Shown: positions 44,201 through 53,236, numbered from the stretch's first letter. The stretch: DNA of 64,000 nucleotides from Flavobacterium sp. ALJ2 (GCF_015594725.1 NZ_JADNRC010000017.1:31444-95443); one strand, 5' to 3'. Numbers and translations: made by a program. Notes: a model not told the origin generated them from the letters alone.

Positions 44201-45614
44201 TTTTTCCTTCGGTTCCCACCAGAGCTAATATTGGTAGATAAACAATTAAGATAATTATTTCTCCAAAAGCGGCACTATTTCTGATTTTTGAAGCTGATGC
44301 ATATACTTCTTCATCCATTTCAGATTGGGTTAATTCTCTTTTCTTCTTGAGTTTTTGCAAATGGTGCATTGTGGCTTCTACAATAATCACGGCACCATCA
44401 ACTATAATTCCAAAGTCGATTGCTCCTAAGCTCATTAAGTTTCCGCTTACGCCAAAGGCATTCATTAAGATTACCGCAAAAAGCATAGCTAGCGGAATTA
44501 CTGAAGCAACAATTAATCCTGCACGGAGATTTCCTAAGAATAAGATCAGTACAAAAATTACAATTAATGCTCCTTCAAGTAAGTTTTTGGTAACAGTTCC
44601 GATTGCATTATCGACTAATTTACTTCTGTCGATAAATGCTTCGGCAACTACTCCTTCTGGTAACATTTTGTTTACCTCTATCATTTTTTCTTTAACACGT
44701 TCTACAACTGCTTTAGAGTTTTCTCCTTTTAGCATTAGTGTTAAACCACCTACGATTTCACCTTTTCCATCTTTGGTTGTAGCTCCAAAACGAATAGCAT
44801 TTCCTAATTGTACTGTTGCTACATCACGAACTAAAATAGGAGTAGCATTTCTATTTTTAATAACAATGTTTCCGATGTCTTTTATTCCAGAAGCCATTCC
44901 GACACCACGAATAAAATAAGCAAGCTCATCTTTTTCGATATAAGCACCACCTGTATTTTGGTTGTTTTTTTCGAGCGCATCAAAAATTTCTGTAATTGTT
45001 ACTCCTGAACTATTTAATCGGTTTGGATCAACAGCAATTTCATATTGCTTTACGCTTCCTCCCCAAGTACTTACTTCGGCAACACCTTTTACACCTTGCA
45101 ATTGTGGTACAATAATCCAATCCTGAATTGTTCTTAAACTTGTAGCATTGTACTTGTCTTCGTAGCCTTTTTTTGCATATACATCGTATTGGTAAATTTC
45201 ACCCAATCCTGTTGTAATTGGAGCTAATTCTGGAGTTCCAGCATATTTAGGAATAATTTCCTCAGCTTGTTTTAGTCTCTGAAAGACTTGCTCACGCGCC
45301 CAATAGGTATCTGCATCTTCTTCAAAAACAACTGTTACAACTGATAACCCGAAGCGAGAAATACTACGGAGTTCAATTACTTTTGGAATTGTCTTTAGAG
45401 ACTGTTCTATCGGATAGGTAATTAATTGTTCTACTTCCTGACTGGCAAGAGTAGGAGCAGTAGTGATAATTTGCACCTGATTATTAGTAATATCAGGTAA
45501 AGCATCTAGTGGTAAATTTTTAAGTGAAAAACTTCCCCAGGTTATAAGAACCAAGGTAAGTAATAGTATAATGAATTTGTTCTTTATACTAAATTGTATA
45601 ATCTTATCTAACAT
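41298..45614 (-). CDS. czcA: CzcA-type heavy-metal RND pump fused to a TolC-like outer-membrane channel (1438 aa)
   Basis: Residues 1-1039 are a heavy-metal RND permease with the usual 12 membrane helices and two periplasmic loops; DFGIIVDGAVIIVE in TM4 keeps the Asp, Asp and Glu typical of Zn/Co/Cd pumps rather than Cu/Ag pumps. Residues 1040-1438 are a TolC-type outer-membrane factor. The junction contains MTKPIVTVLLLLVSSFSFAQ, a complete signal peptide buried inside the fusion, starting at the ATG at 42495-42497. Such fusions are common in this phylum. It is not clear whether the chain is cleaved or the channel is translated separately from that ATG. It is first of the pump genes and follows a DUF6660-like gene. 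Confidence 0.88.
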   Translation of the reverse strand: MLDKIIQFSIKNKFIILLLTLVLITWGSFSLKNLPLDALPDITNNQVQIITTAPTLASQEVEQLITYPIEQSLKTIPKVIELRSISRFGLSVVTVVFEEDADTYWAREQVFQRLKQAEEIIPKYAGTPELAPITTGLGEIYQYDVYAKKGYEDKYNATSLRTIQDWIIVPQLQGVKGVAEVSTWGGSVKQYEIAVDPNRLNSSGVTITEIFDALEKNNQNTGGAYIEKDELAYFIRGVGMASGIKDIGNIVIKNRNATPILVRDVATVQLGNAIRFGATTKDGKGEIVGGLTLMLKGENSKAVVERVKEKMIEVNKMLPEGVVAEAFIDRSKLVDNAIGTVTKNLLEGALIVIFVLILFLGNLRAGLIVASVIPLAMLFAVILMNAFGVSGNLMSLGAIDFGIIVDGAVIIVEATMHHLQKLKKKRELTQSEMDEEVYASASKIRNSAAFGEIIILIVYLPILALVGTEGKMFKPMAMTVGFAVFGAFILSLTYVPMMSALFLSKNTEHKPNFSDRMMVWFEKLYAPFLNKALHFKKAVLGIAVALFVLALVIFQNMGGEFIPTIEEGDLAINATIMTGSSLTQMIKTTTEYEKMLKAKFPEIKTIVTKIGSGEIPTDPMPIESGDLIIVLKDKKEWTSADNWQDLAHLMKEEMERIPGANIEVSQPIQMRFNELMTGSRSDIAIKIFGDNLDVLERKANELISKINKIEGIGDLKADKVSGLPQITIKYDYDKIALYGLNIEDLNKILRSSFAGETAGIIYEENKRFDIVVRMNKDNRNDISDVSNLFIPLPNGLQVPLSQVATVDYEQGPVQVIREDGKRRITIGLNVRGRDVKSVVEEIQQKLDKNFKLPAGYYVTYGGQFENLIEANKRLSIALPIALSLILVLLYFTFKSTKQAALIFTAIPLSAIGGVFALWLRGMPFSISAGIGFIALFGIAVLNGIVLISYFNQLKTEGITDPLQRVLIGTKTRLRPVLMTAAVASLGFLPMALSTSGGAEVQKPLATVVIGGLFSATLLTLIVLPILYLLFETKIKRQTTMTKPIVTVLLLLVSSFSFAQNSKAIGLDKAIEMAKANSINLKIADKEIEKQTVLKKTAFQPDPLQVEYQGGQSNSAEYDSNISIQQYFPIGKITKANRQLQEELVKLAEKQKALSEYEIEKAVTLAYYQYLFGVSIQKLNTELFNVYALFLKNAELRFKTGESGNIEVISAKAKSKEIETQKIQLEYDLAIYQKQLQFFVQTKENIMPDSATPLQFTSLAESNKSKVEGLMNDYYQQQISVFQKEANTFKAQRTPKLGLGYFAQTIDTKSTFQGFTAGLQIPLFGGVNTAKAKAASISIAQSQLELEKNQFSLELQMQELQNEFEKQEKGLHYYQTEGLHYAEQIITTAQKSYANGDMSYWTYISFLNQAIDIKKQYAETLNTYNQSAIRLQFPSISNN

Positions 45615-45708
45615 TTTTTGGATATAATGAATGAGAAATCAGGACGAGAGATCGCCTGTTTTTTTGTGGTAAACCACAACACATATACCCGAAATTACTC
45701 GGGCTACA

Positions 45709-46035
45709 TTATATTATTTGGGGTGGTTGCCAAATACTTCCGTAGAAATTGGAAGCAAGAATTGAATGATACGATGATAAAGGTTTTTTAATGAGAGCAG
45801 TTGCTTCATTAAAAATCCATGTAATAGCTGGAGCAGTAGTTAGAACTTGAGCTGCACAACAATTACAACTGCAGAATGGAGGACAAAGATCCAATTCTTT
45901 GTCGTGAGATTGATTAGCTGACTTACTTACTATTTCGGTTGTATGCGCAATGCTTTCGTTTTCCAGCGTATCTGCACAAGGCAAACACGATAGTACAACT
46001 AAGTAAATTGATAATATGAGGTTAATCCATTTCAC
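45709..46035 (-). CDS. DUF6660-like small exported Cys-rich protein (108 aa)
   Basis: A short protein with an N-terminal hydrophobic signal (MKWINLILSIYLVVLSCLPCAD), a His-containing spacer, and a Cys-rich motif CPPFCSCNCCAAQV near residue 80. The C-terminus ends SNFYGSIWQPPQII, a signature I recall for DUF6660, a family found beside CzcA/CusA genes in Bacteroidota. The Cys cluster suggests metal binding or sensing in the periplasm. It leads the efflux operon. The gap 46036-46281 upstream should carry its promoter. Confidence 0.7.
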   Translation of the reverse strand: MKWINLILSIYLVVLSCLPCADTLENESIAHTTEIVSKSANQSHDKELDLCPPFCSCNCCAAQVLTTAPAITWIFNEATALIKKPLSSYHSILASNFYGSIWQPPQII

Positions 46036-46134
46036 GGCGGTAAAATTAAGGATAAAAATCTGATGTTTTAAAATAAAAACCTGTTTTTAGTAGAATAATA
46101 ACATAGTTTGAATATAAAATACCGAGCTGTCATT

Positions 46135-46250
46135 AAGTTCCAATTTAAGGAACTTCTATTTTAGTTATCTAAAAGTATTAAAAATGAACCATATAAGTTA
46201 TGTAAGTTCATTTAAGAAAAACTTATATTTCCTTATATCACTTACATAGT
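46135..46250. repeat. Intergenic repeat-like sequence
   Basis: A perfect inverted repeat AAGTTCC/GGAACTT (46135-46155) is followed by a stretch (about 46188-46250) built from repeated ATAAG/CTTAT words (ATATAAGTTATGTAAGTTCA, AACTTATATTTCCTTATATCA, CTTACATAG). It resembles short dispersed intergenic repeats I associate with Flavobacterium genomes. A similar word pattern occurs at 35787-35830. No gene is present. Confidence 0.35.
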
Positions 46251-46281
46251 TTTAAAAACAACAACTGTTTTATTGTTAGTA

Positions 46282-47379
46282 TTAAATCAATTCAAAATCG
46301 AGTAATTCACTCTCAGTTCCATTAATAATTATCGATAATTGATGTTTCCCTAAATGAAATACGCGTGTTGTAATTACTTTAAAGGATTGGTTTCTTTTAA
46401 TTTTTACCAACTGATTAGGCTGATAAATGCGTTCACTAATTTTGAATACTTTTTTAGCCAAATGGCCTTTTGATTTTTGGTAATAAACGGCATATTCTAA
46501 TCGAACCGTTTTGTTTTCTGGATTGCTGTTATTCAGTGAAAACTGAAATTCTAAGTATTCTCCAATTTTTACTTTAGGGGTAATAATTTCAAAATCAGAC
46601 AATGTGATATTAGTACTTTCTAGTCCATAATGTTTTAAAATATCAGTATTACCTTGTTTTAGTAAAGTGCGGCTACCATGTTTAATAATAGCATCGGTTT
46701 CAGGGCTTATGTTTTGCCATTTGGCGGCAATATCCAGTACAATTTTCGGATTATCTTTTACAATATCATTGAGGTTATTGGCAACACTGCGACGAACGTA
46801 TTCGGATGAATCAGTTTTTAAATTCTCTAAAATGGGCAAAATAGGAGTGGGATCTTTCTTTAAAGCAGGAATTGCCATTGCCCAAGGTAATCGAGAGCGT
46901 GAACCCTCACTTGCTAATCGTCTTACATGGTGATTTTCATGCAAAGACCATTTGATCATTTCATCAATCATATCCTGATGATATTTAATTATAAACGGAC
47001 GAACGGCAAACTCACAACTTATAAATTGTGTAATCATTACAAAAGCTTTTGCACTTGTTTTAAAATCATCAATACCGTATTTTTCAATATAATCGGCAAA
47101 AAAGATAAAAGCCAGATTGCCATCAGTGAATTTGTCTTTCTTTAAATTCTCGATAATATTTTCAATGGTTAAAACTGCTTTTCCAAAATCAGCAGGCATA
47201 AATTGATGCAAGACAACGGTAGTATGTTGCATACGTTCTTTCCATTCTTTATTGGCGAAATCTGCGTCAAAAATCAAATTCAAAAATTGCTGTTTATCAA
47301 AGTCAGGAATAACTTTGGCAACGCAATTAGTGAAATTTTCGTAAAAAGCAATCGAGTAAATATCTTTAATTAATCCCAT
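46282..47379 (-). CDS. AlkC-like DNA alkylation repair protein (365 aa)
   Basis: HEAT-repeat alkylpurine glycosylase-type protein. I chose the ATG at 47377-47379 (MGLIKDIYSIAFYENF), where AlkC family proteins start; the longer frame adds 28 improbable hydrophobic residues. The first about 250 residues are helical repeats with HHVRRLASEGSRSRLPWA and SSEYVRRSVANNLNDI, typical of AlkC/AlkD. The last about 100 residues form an Ig-like domain (VKIGEYLEFQFSL, VRLEYAVYYQK), the mark of AlkC rather than AlkD. The family excises N3-methylated purines. It is monocistronic and divergent from nadC. Confidence 0.75.
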   Translation of the reverse strand: MGLIKDIYSIAFYENFTNCVAKVIPDFDKQQFLNLIFDADFANKEWKERMQHTTVVLHQFMPADFGKAVLTIENIIENLKKDKFTDGNLAFIFFADYIEKYGIDDFKTSAKAFVMITQFISCEFAVRPFIIKYHQDMIDEMIKWSLHENHHVRRLASEGSRSRLPWAMAIPALKKDPTPILPILENLKTDSSEYVRRSVANNLNDIVKDNPKIVLDIAAKWQNISPETDAIIKHGSRTLLKQGNTDILKHYGLESTNITLSDFEIITPKVKIGEYLEFQFSLNNSNPENKTVRLEYAVYYQKSKGHLAKKVFKISERIYQPNQLVKIKRNQSFKVITTRVFHLGKHQLSIIINGTESELLDFELI

Positions 47380-47595
47380 TTGATAGTAAATTGAATCCCA
47401 AAGATATCTAATAGATAGTATACATAAAATAAAATTTTGAACTATTAAGAAATTAAGTTCCACTAAGGTAAAGGCTTAGTTTTTTTATTTATAATAATGG
47501 TAAATAAATAAATTTAATGTTATTTCTATAGCACTTTAAATTTTCAAATCCACAAAATAAGTCCTACTTTAGCATTCTATTAAAATTCATACAAA

Positions 47596-48453
47596 ATGAT
47601 TAACGAAGTACAATTTCAGAACGAGTTACAATTGCTTATTTTTAATGCAATTCGCGAAGATGTAGGCACAGGAGATTATAGTTCCTTAGCCTGTATTCCT
47701 GCCGATGCGCAAGGAAAAGCAAAGTTATTGGTAAAGGAAGATGGAATAATTGGAGGAGTTGCATTTGCTAAAATGATTTTTAATTATGTTGATCCAAGTT
47801 TAAAAGTTGAAACGTTTATAGAAGACGGAACTCCAGTAAAATATGGAGATGTTGTATTTCATGTTTCAGGAAGTTCACAGGCGATTTTAAAATCGGAGCG
47901 TGTTGTGCTGAATTCTATGCAGCGTATGTCGGCAATCGCAACTAAAACAAATCAATATGTACAACTTTTAAAAGGTACAAATACTAAAATATTAGATACT
48001 CGCAAAACAACACCTAATTTTCGTATTGCTGAAAAATGGGCAGTAAAAATAGGGGGAGGAGAAAACCACCGATTTGCACTTTATGATATGGTAATGCTAA
48101 AAGACAATCATATCGATTTTGCAGGAGGAATTACCTTGGCTATAGCCAAAACCAAAGCCTACTTAAAAGAAAATAAACTAGATTTAAAAATCATAGTTGA
48201 AGCTAGAAGCTTAGATGAGATTAGAGAGATTTTGCAAAGCGATGGTGTTTTTCGTATTTTAATAGACAACTTCAATTATGAAGATACTAAAAGTGCAGTT
48301 GCGTTAATTGGAGATAAATGCCAAACTGAATCTTCAGGAAATATCAACGAAAAAACAATTCGGGAATACGCTTTATGCGGTGTCGATTATATTTCTTCGG
48401 GCGCATTAACGCATTCGGTTTATAATATGGATTTAAGTTTAAAAGCACTTTAA
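47596..48453 (+). CDS. nadC: Nicotinate-nucleotide pyrophosphorylase (quinolinate phosphoribosyltransferase, 285 aa)
   Basis: Converts quinolinate and PRPP to nicotinate mononucleotide in de novo NAD synthesis. It shows the family's REDVGTGD at residues 14-21, the DTRKTTPNFR loop that binds quinolinate, the GGGENHRFALYDMVMLKDNH motif and EARSLDEI and DNF elements of the barrel. Length and ends are normal. A TACTTTAG box 30 bp upstream is close to the Bacteroidota -7 element, though I see no clear -33 TTG. The next gene follows after 28 bp and may be co-transcribed. Confidence 0.95.
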   Translation: MINEVQFQNELQLLIFNAIREDVGTGDYSSLACIPADAQGKAKLLVKEDGIIGGVAFAKMIFNYVDPSLKVETFIEDGTPVKYGDVVFHVSGSSQAILKSERVVLNSMQRMSAIATKTNQYVQLLKGTNTKILDTRKTTPNFRIAEKWAVKIGGGENHRFALYDMVMLKDNHIDFAGGITLAIAKTKAYLKENKLDLKIIVEARSLDEIREILQSDGVFRILIDNFNYEDTKSAVALIGDKCQTESSGNINEKTIREYALCGVDYISSGALTHSVYNMDLSLKAL

Positions 48454-48481
48454 AAATTTATAAACAATAATCCGTAAGTAT

Positions 48482-49411
48482 ATGTCTATAGAAATAGAAA
48501 ACTGGCTAGGTAGAGTACCATTAGTGCGTTATCTCGTTCGTTTCTTAAAAAGTATAAAACTGCCTTGGCTTGAAGGTTTTTCATTATATGACTTACTCGA
48601 ATTATATACTATAGGTATTATAGAGGGAGCATTTTCATATCACGCAAGCGCAGTTGCGTTTAGTTTTTTCATGGCATTGTTTCCATTTACGCTGTTTATA
48701 CTTAATTTAATACCATTTATCCCTATCGAAGGATTTCAACAAGATTTTCTACAGTTTGTTCAACAGGGAGTTCCGCCAAATACTTACGATGCGATTTATA
48801 AAATTATTAGCGACATTTTAAATAACAGCCATTCGGGATTACTTTCTTCAGGATTCTTTTTATCCGTTTTTTTAATGTCAAATGGTGTTAACGGAATTTT
48901 AGGAGGTTTCGAATCATCCCGACATGTGTTAGATAAACGAGGCTTCTTTAGTCAATATCTAGTAGCATTGGCAATCTCAATTACAATGTCTATTTTGTTA
49001 TTAGTAACCGTTGCTACGATTGTAGTTTTTGAGGTGCTTATCCAAAAGACAATGATCCAAGATGTATTAAATGATAGTATTCCGCTTATTATTATGGGGC
49101 GTTATTTGTTTGTAATCTTAATGATTCTGATAACATCTTCTATATTATTGCGTTACGGGACAAAACAATATAATAAAGTACCCTTTATAAGTATAGGTTC
49201 CGTATTTACAACAATATTAATTGTGATATCTTCATACTTTTTTGGGATTTGGGTTATAAAATTCTCAAAATATAATGAACTTTATGGTTCGATTGGTACA
49301 TTATTGATACTAATGTTTTATATTTGGATAAACTGTATGATTCTGCTTTTGGGATTTGAATTGAATGCTACAATCAGAAAGTTAAGGCAAAAAAAAAATA
49401 ATAATATTTAG
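48482..49411 (+). CDS. YihY/BrkB-family inner-membrane protein (309 aa)
   Basis: Polytopic membrane protein of the YihY/virulence factor BrkB family, with about six transmembrane segments and the family's FHASAVAF-like N-terminal motif (SYHASAVAFSFFMALFPF), NGVNGILGGFESS in the middle and GSIGTLLILMFYIWINCMILLLGFELNA near the C-terminus. The family's role is unresolved; it has been proposed to be a transporter. It follows nadC closely on the same strand. The C-terminus is basic and Asn-rich. Confidence 0.85.
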   Translation: MSIEIENWLGRVPLVRYLVRFLKSIKLPWLEGFSLYDLLELYTIGIIEGAFSYHASAVAFSFFMALFPFTLFILNLIPFIPIEGFQQDFLQFVQQGVPPNTYDAIYKIISDILNNSHSGLLSSGFFLSVFLMSNGVNGILGGFESSRHVLDKRGFFSQYLVALAISITMSILLLVTVATIVVFEVLIQKTMIQDVLNDSIPLIIMGRYLFVILMILITSSILLRYGTKQYNKVPFISIGSVFTTILIVISSYFFGIWVIKFSKYNELYGSIGTLLILMFYIWINCMILLLGFELNATIRKLRQKKNNNI

Positions 49412-49487
49412 AAGCTGTTCCTGCTTTCCGCTATATCTTTGCCCCTTAAAGAATCGGGATAAAGGATGTCGCTATAATCAGGGCTAA
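49412..49487 (+). repeat. Dispersed intergenic repeat (Flavobacterium type)
   Basis: TTCCTGCTTTCCGCTATATC, an imperfect ATCTTT/AAAGGAT pairing and TCGCTATAATCAGGGCTA match, from memory, a repeat dispersed between genes in Flavobacterium genomes. The interior varies between copies. It lies between the YihY gene and the DUF2147 gene, and contains TATCTTTG, which looks like a -7 box but is a conserved part of the repeat. Confidence 0.45.
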
Positions 49488-49500
49488 AAAAATCAACATC

Positions 49501-49926
49501 ATGAAAAACTGGATCTTAACAATGGGCTTATTATTTTTGGTAATAGGCAATGTACAAAGTCAAACTGTAATCGGAAAATGGAAAACCGTTGATGATGAAA
49601 CAGGAGAAGCGAAATCGATTGTAGAAGTGTATGAACAATCAGGGAAAATTTATGGTAAAGTAGTTGAGATTCTTCGCGCAGACCATAAAAAAGATGTATG
49701 TACAAAATGCTCTGGAGCATTAAAAAATAAACCAATCTTAGGAATGGTAATTATTAACGGTTTAAAGAAAGATGGAGATGAGTATAATTCAGGAACAATT
49801 TTGGACCCAACAACCGGTAAAATATATAAATGCTACATTACACTAGACTCTGCAAATAAACTAAAATTACGTGGGTTTATTGGGATTTCTATTTTAGGGA
49901 GAACACAATATTGGACAAGAATGTAA
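49501..49926 (+). CDS. Exported DUF2147-family protein (141 aa)
   Basis: It has an N-terminal signal peptide (MKNWILTMGLLFLVIGNVQS, cleavage before QT) followed by one DUF2147 lipocalin-like domain, starting GKWKTVDDETG and with a VVEILRADHKKDVCTKC segment that carries the two Cys of a CxxC and GLKKDGDEYNSGTILDP-type strands. The family is periplasmic and of unknown function, often ending with RTQYWTR as here. The metallo-beta-lactamase gene starts 23 bp downstream, so they may share a transcript. Confidence 0.85.
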   Translation: MKNWILTMGLLFLVIGNVQSQTVIGKWKTVDDETGEAKSIVEVYEQSGKIYGKVVEILRADHKKDVCTKCSGALKNKPILGMVIINGLKKDGDEYNSGTILDPTTGKIYKCYITLDSANKLKLRGFIGISILGRTQYWTRM

Positions 49927-49949
49927 ATTAAAAAATTAAAAAATTAAAA

Positions 49950-50705
49950 ATGCAAAATAAATTGATTTTATTATTGTTGCTTATAGGATTTACAAAATCT
50001 TTTGGGCAAACAGAAAACAGTAAATTACAAATAAGTCATCTTACAGGTGACTTTTATATTTATAAAACTTTTCACGATTACAAGGGAGATCTAATTTCTG
50101 CTAATTCTATGTATCTGGTTACAGATAAAGGCGTTGTGCTGTTTGATGCTCCCTGGGATGTAACACAATTTCAGCCATTACTCGATAGTATAAAAGCCAG
50201 ACATAATAAAGATGTTGTTTTGCATATTGCAACGCATTCGCATGAGGATAGGGCAGGAGGTTTAGGGTTTTATAAGCAAAAAGGTATTAAGACATATACT
50301 ATAAAATTAACAGATCAGATTCTTGAAAAAGAAGGTAAAAAAAGAGCGGAGTTTATAATGCCAAATGATACTACATTTACAGTGGGGCAACATCGTTTTG
50401 AAGTGTTTTATCCAGGAAAAGGACATGCATCAGATAATGTTGTAGTTTGGTTTAATAAAGAAAAAATACTTTACGGTGGTTGTTTTATAAAAAGCACCGA
50501 TGCAACAGACTTAGGTTATTTGGGAGATTCGGATGTGAAAGAATGGGAGAAATCAATTAAAAAAGTGCAAGCAAAATTTAAAAAACCAGTATATATTATT
50601 ACAGGTCATGATGATTGGGTTAATACACAATCACTTAATCATACATTAAAATTAGTTAAAGAATATAACACTGCAAAAGCTTCGGGAAAGCTAGATAAGA
50701 AGTAA
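49950..50705 (+). CDS. bla: Subclass B1 metallo-beta-lactamase (251 aa)
   Basis: Periplasmic zinc enzyme that hydrolyses beta-lactams, related to the BlaB/IND/JOHN group of chromosomal enzymes in Flavobacteriia. The signal peptide is MQNKLILLLLLIGFTKSFGQ. All six zinc ligands of B1 enzymes are present: His96, His98 and Asp100 in THSHEDRAGG, His159 in GKGHASDN, Cys178 in YGGCFIKS and His220 in TGHDDW. Length is normal. It follows the DUF2147 gene with a 23-bp gap and no visible regulator, so it is probably an intrinsic host gene rather than an acquired cassette. Confidence 0.92.
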   Translation: MQNKLILLLLLIGFTKSFGQTENSKLQISHLTGDFYIYKTFHDYKGDLISANSMYLVTDKGVVLFDAPWDVTQFQPLLDSIKARHNKDVVLHIATHSHEDRAGGLGFYKQKGIKTYTIKLTDQILEKEGKKRAEFIMPNDTTFTVGQHRFEVFYPGKGHASDNVVVWFNKEKILYGGCFIKSTDATDLGYLGDSDVKEWEKSIKKVQAKFKKPVYIITGHDDWVNTQSLNHTLKLVKEYNTAKASGKLDKK

Positions 50706-50785
50706 ATTTGCGTTGAGGTCTTGCTAATTATGAACGAAAAATAATATTCTTAACGCTATTATTTTAAAATATACAATTATTTAAA

Positions 50786-53236
50786 ATGCATTTTGTAGAA
50801 GTCATTTTGCCACTTTCATTAGCCAAAACGTTTACGTATCGTATTTCAGAAGCTGAGTTTAATTTTATCAAAAAGGGAATGCGTGTTGCTGTGCCTTTTG
50901 GTAAAAGTAAAATGTATACAGCATTGGTGCTTGAAACGCATCAAAATGAGCCAACTTTGTATGAGGCCAAAGAAATTCATCAAATTCTTGATGAAAGGCC
51001 AATTGCTACCGAAATTCAGATAAAACATTGGCTTTGGATTGCGTCCTATTATATGTGTGCTATTGGTGATGTGTATCGAGGGGCATTCCCAAGTGGGTTG
51101 TTATTAGAAAGTGAAACGGTAATCTCGCATAAGGCAGGTGTTTTTGTAGATCAGACTATTTTAAGTGATGAGGAATATTTGGTTTATGAGGCATTGCAGC
51201 ATCAGAGCTCGTTAAAAGTTCAGGATATTGTTGCGATTTTAAACAAAAAAAATGTTTTTCCTGTTCTTCAAAAATTAATAGATAAAGATATTGTTGTTCT
51301 AGAGCAGGAAATACAAGAAAGTTATAAGCCGAAGTTAGTTCGTTATGTTAAGTTACATAGCAAATATGATTCTAATCAAGGATTAAATGAGTTGTTGGAG
51401 CTACTTAAAAATGCAGCTAAACAAAAAGAAATTGTTTTGGCATATTTTCAGCTAAGTGCAGTCGAAAAGAAACCAATTACAGTTAAGAAACTGGTTGAAA
51501 CGTCCCAATCATCATCGGCAGTTGTAAAGGCATTAATTGAGAAAGAGATTTTTGAAGAATATTTTTTACAGCATGATCGAATTAATTTTATAGGTAAAAG
51601 CACAGAAAAGGAACTGCAGTTAAGTTCGGTTCAACAAACTGCTTTCGAAGAAATTAAAAATAGTTTTATTGAAAAAGAGGTTTGTTTGCTTCATGGTGTA
51701 ACTTCTAGTGGTAAGACCGAAATTTATATTAAACTTATTGAAGAGTATTTAGCAACGGGTAAACAAGTTTTGTATCTGTTGCCAGAAATTGCACTAACGA
51801 CACAACTGGTTGCTAGACTACGAGTTCATTTTGGGAATAAAGTAGCTGTTTTTCATTCTAAATATAGTAATAATGAACGAGTTGAGGTTTGGAAACAGAC
51901 TTTGGGGAATGTAGAAAATGCTCAAATAATAATAGGAGCGAGGTCAGCTTTATTTTTGCCATTTGCTAATTTAGGTTTGCTTATTGTTGATGAAGAACAT
52001 GAACAGACTTTTAAGCAAGTAGATCCTGCGCCACGCTATCATGCACGTGATGCGGCAATTGTTCTGGCAAATTTTCATAAGGCTAAGGTGCTTTTGGGGT
52101 CGGCAACACCAAGTTTGGAAACTTATTTTAATGCAGAATCACAGAAATATGGATTGGTAACAGTAACTGAGCGTTATAATAATGTTCGAATGCCAGATAT
52201 TACGTTAGTTGATTTAAAAGATAAGTATTTTAGAAAATGCATGACTGGTCACTTTAGTGATGTTTTAACTGAAGCAATTTCAGAAGCGATAACATTAGGT
52301 GAGCAAGTTATATTATTTCAAAACAGACGTGGATATTCACCTATTATAGAATGTATCACTTGTGGACATGTGCCACAATGCCAGCAATGCGACGTGAGTC
52401 TTACTTTTCATAAACATAAAAATCAACTGCGTTGTCATTATTGTGGGTATAGCATGGCAAAACCAACAAACTGTCATAGTTGTTCCAGTGTTGATTTAAC
52501 CACCAAAGGATTTGGTACAGAACAAATAGAGCAGGAGTTGCTTGTGCTTTTTCCAAATGCTAAAATAGGTAGAATGGATCAAGATACAACGCGAGGCAAG
52601 TTTGGATTTGAGAAAATTATAGATAGTTTTAAAAATCGAGAGATAGATATTTTGGTTGGTACACAAATGCTTGCTAAGGGATTAGATTTTGACAATGTGA
52701 GCCTGGTAGGGATTATGAATGCGGATAATATGTTGTTTCATCCAGATTTTCGCGCTTTCGAGCGTAGTTTTCAAATGATGATGCAGGTTTCTGGACGTGC
52801 TGGACGTTCAGAGAAACAAGGTAAAGTTATAATTCAGACATATAATCCCAATCATAACACAATACAGCAGGTTACTAATAATGACTATGCAGGTATGTAT
52901 AGAGAACAATTGTATGACAGGAAAATTTATAAATACCCACCTTATTTTAGGATAATAAAATTAACGCTCAAGCATCGTGATTTTGATAAGTTAAAAGAAG
53001 GTTCAATGTGGTTGTATGAAGTTTTGAGTCAGAACTTGAATATGCCAGTGTTGGGTCCGGAGGAGCCGGCAATTAGCCGAATCAGAAATGAATATATTCG
53101 AACTATTTTAATTAAAATCCCGCATGAGATACCATTGGGGAGTACAAAAAAAACTATTCAGAAAATACTGAATAGTTTTGAGGCTGTTGCGCAATATAGA
53201 GCAATAAAAGTGGTGATAAATGTAGACTTTTATTAA
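50786..53236 (+). CDS. priA: Primosomal protein N' (PriA helicase, 816 aa)
   Basis: Replication-restart DNA helicase that loads the replisome at stalled forks. Walker A is GVTSSGKTE (near residue 305), the DEEH motif is in LLIVDEEHEQTF, and LGSATPSLET is motif III. The zinc region (residues about 523-575) contains eight Cys in CxxC pairs (CITCGHVPQCQQC, CHYC, CHSC), diagnostic of PriA. The N-terminal DNA-binding domain and helicase C-terminal motifs (LVGTQMLAKGLDF, SGRAGR) are complete. Its stop overlaps the stop of the convergent LytTR gene in the palindrome TTAATGCATTAA. Confidence 0.96.
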   Translation: MHFVEVILPLSLAKTFTYRISEAEFNFIKKGMRVAVPFGKSKMYTALVLETHQNEPTLYEAKEIHQILDERPIATEIQIKHWLWIASYYMCAIGDVYRGAFPSGLLLESETVISHKAGVFVDQTILSDEEYLVYEALQHQSSLKVQDIVAILNKKNVFPVLQKLIDKDIVVLEQEIQESYKPKLVRYVKLHSKYDSNQGLNELLELLKNAAKQKEIVLAYFQLSAVEKKPITVKKLVETSQSSSAVVKALIEKEIFEEYFLQHDRINFIGKSTEKELQLSSVQQTAFEEIKNSFIEKEVCLLHGVTSSGKTEIYIKLIEEYLATGKQVLYLLPEIALTTQLVARLRVHFGNKVAVFHSKYSNNERVEVWKQTLGNVENAQIIIGARSALFLPFANLGLLIVDEEHEQTFKQVDPAPRYHARDAAIVLANFHKAKVLLGSATPSLETYFNAESQKYGLVTVTERYNNVRMPDITLVDLKDKYFRKCMTGHFSDVLTEAISEAITLGEQVILFQNRRGYSPIIECITCGHVPQCQQCDVSLTFHKHKNQLRCHYCGYSMAKPTNCHSCSSVDLTTKGFGTEQIEQELLVLFPNAKIGRMDQDTTRGKFGFEKIIDSFKNREIDILVGTQMLAKGLDFDNVSLVGIMNADNMLFHPDFRAFERSFQMMMQVSGRAGRSEKQGKVIIQTYNPNHNTIQQVTNNDYAGMYREQLYDRKIYKYPPYFRIIKLTLKHRDFDKLKEGSMWLYEVLSQNLNMPVLGPEEPAISRIRNEYIRTILIKIPHEIPLGSTKKTIQKILNSFEAVAQYRAIKVVINVDFY

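Noticed and set aside
44347..44919. 190-codon plus-strand frame
   Set aside because: It lies opposite the conserved CzcA gene and is a mirror of its codon pattern; the same applies to 43495-43953.
49434..49441. TATCTTTG as a -7 promoter box for the DUF2147 gene
   Set aside because: It is part of a dispersed intergenic repeat and no TTG lies at the expected distance.
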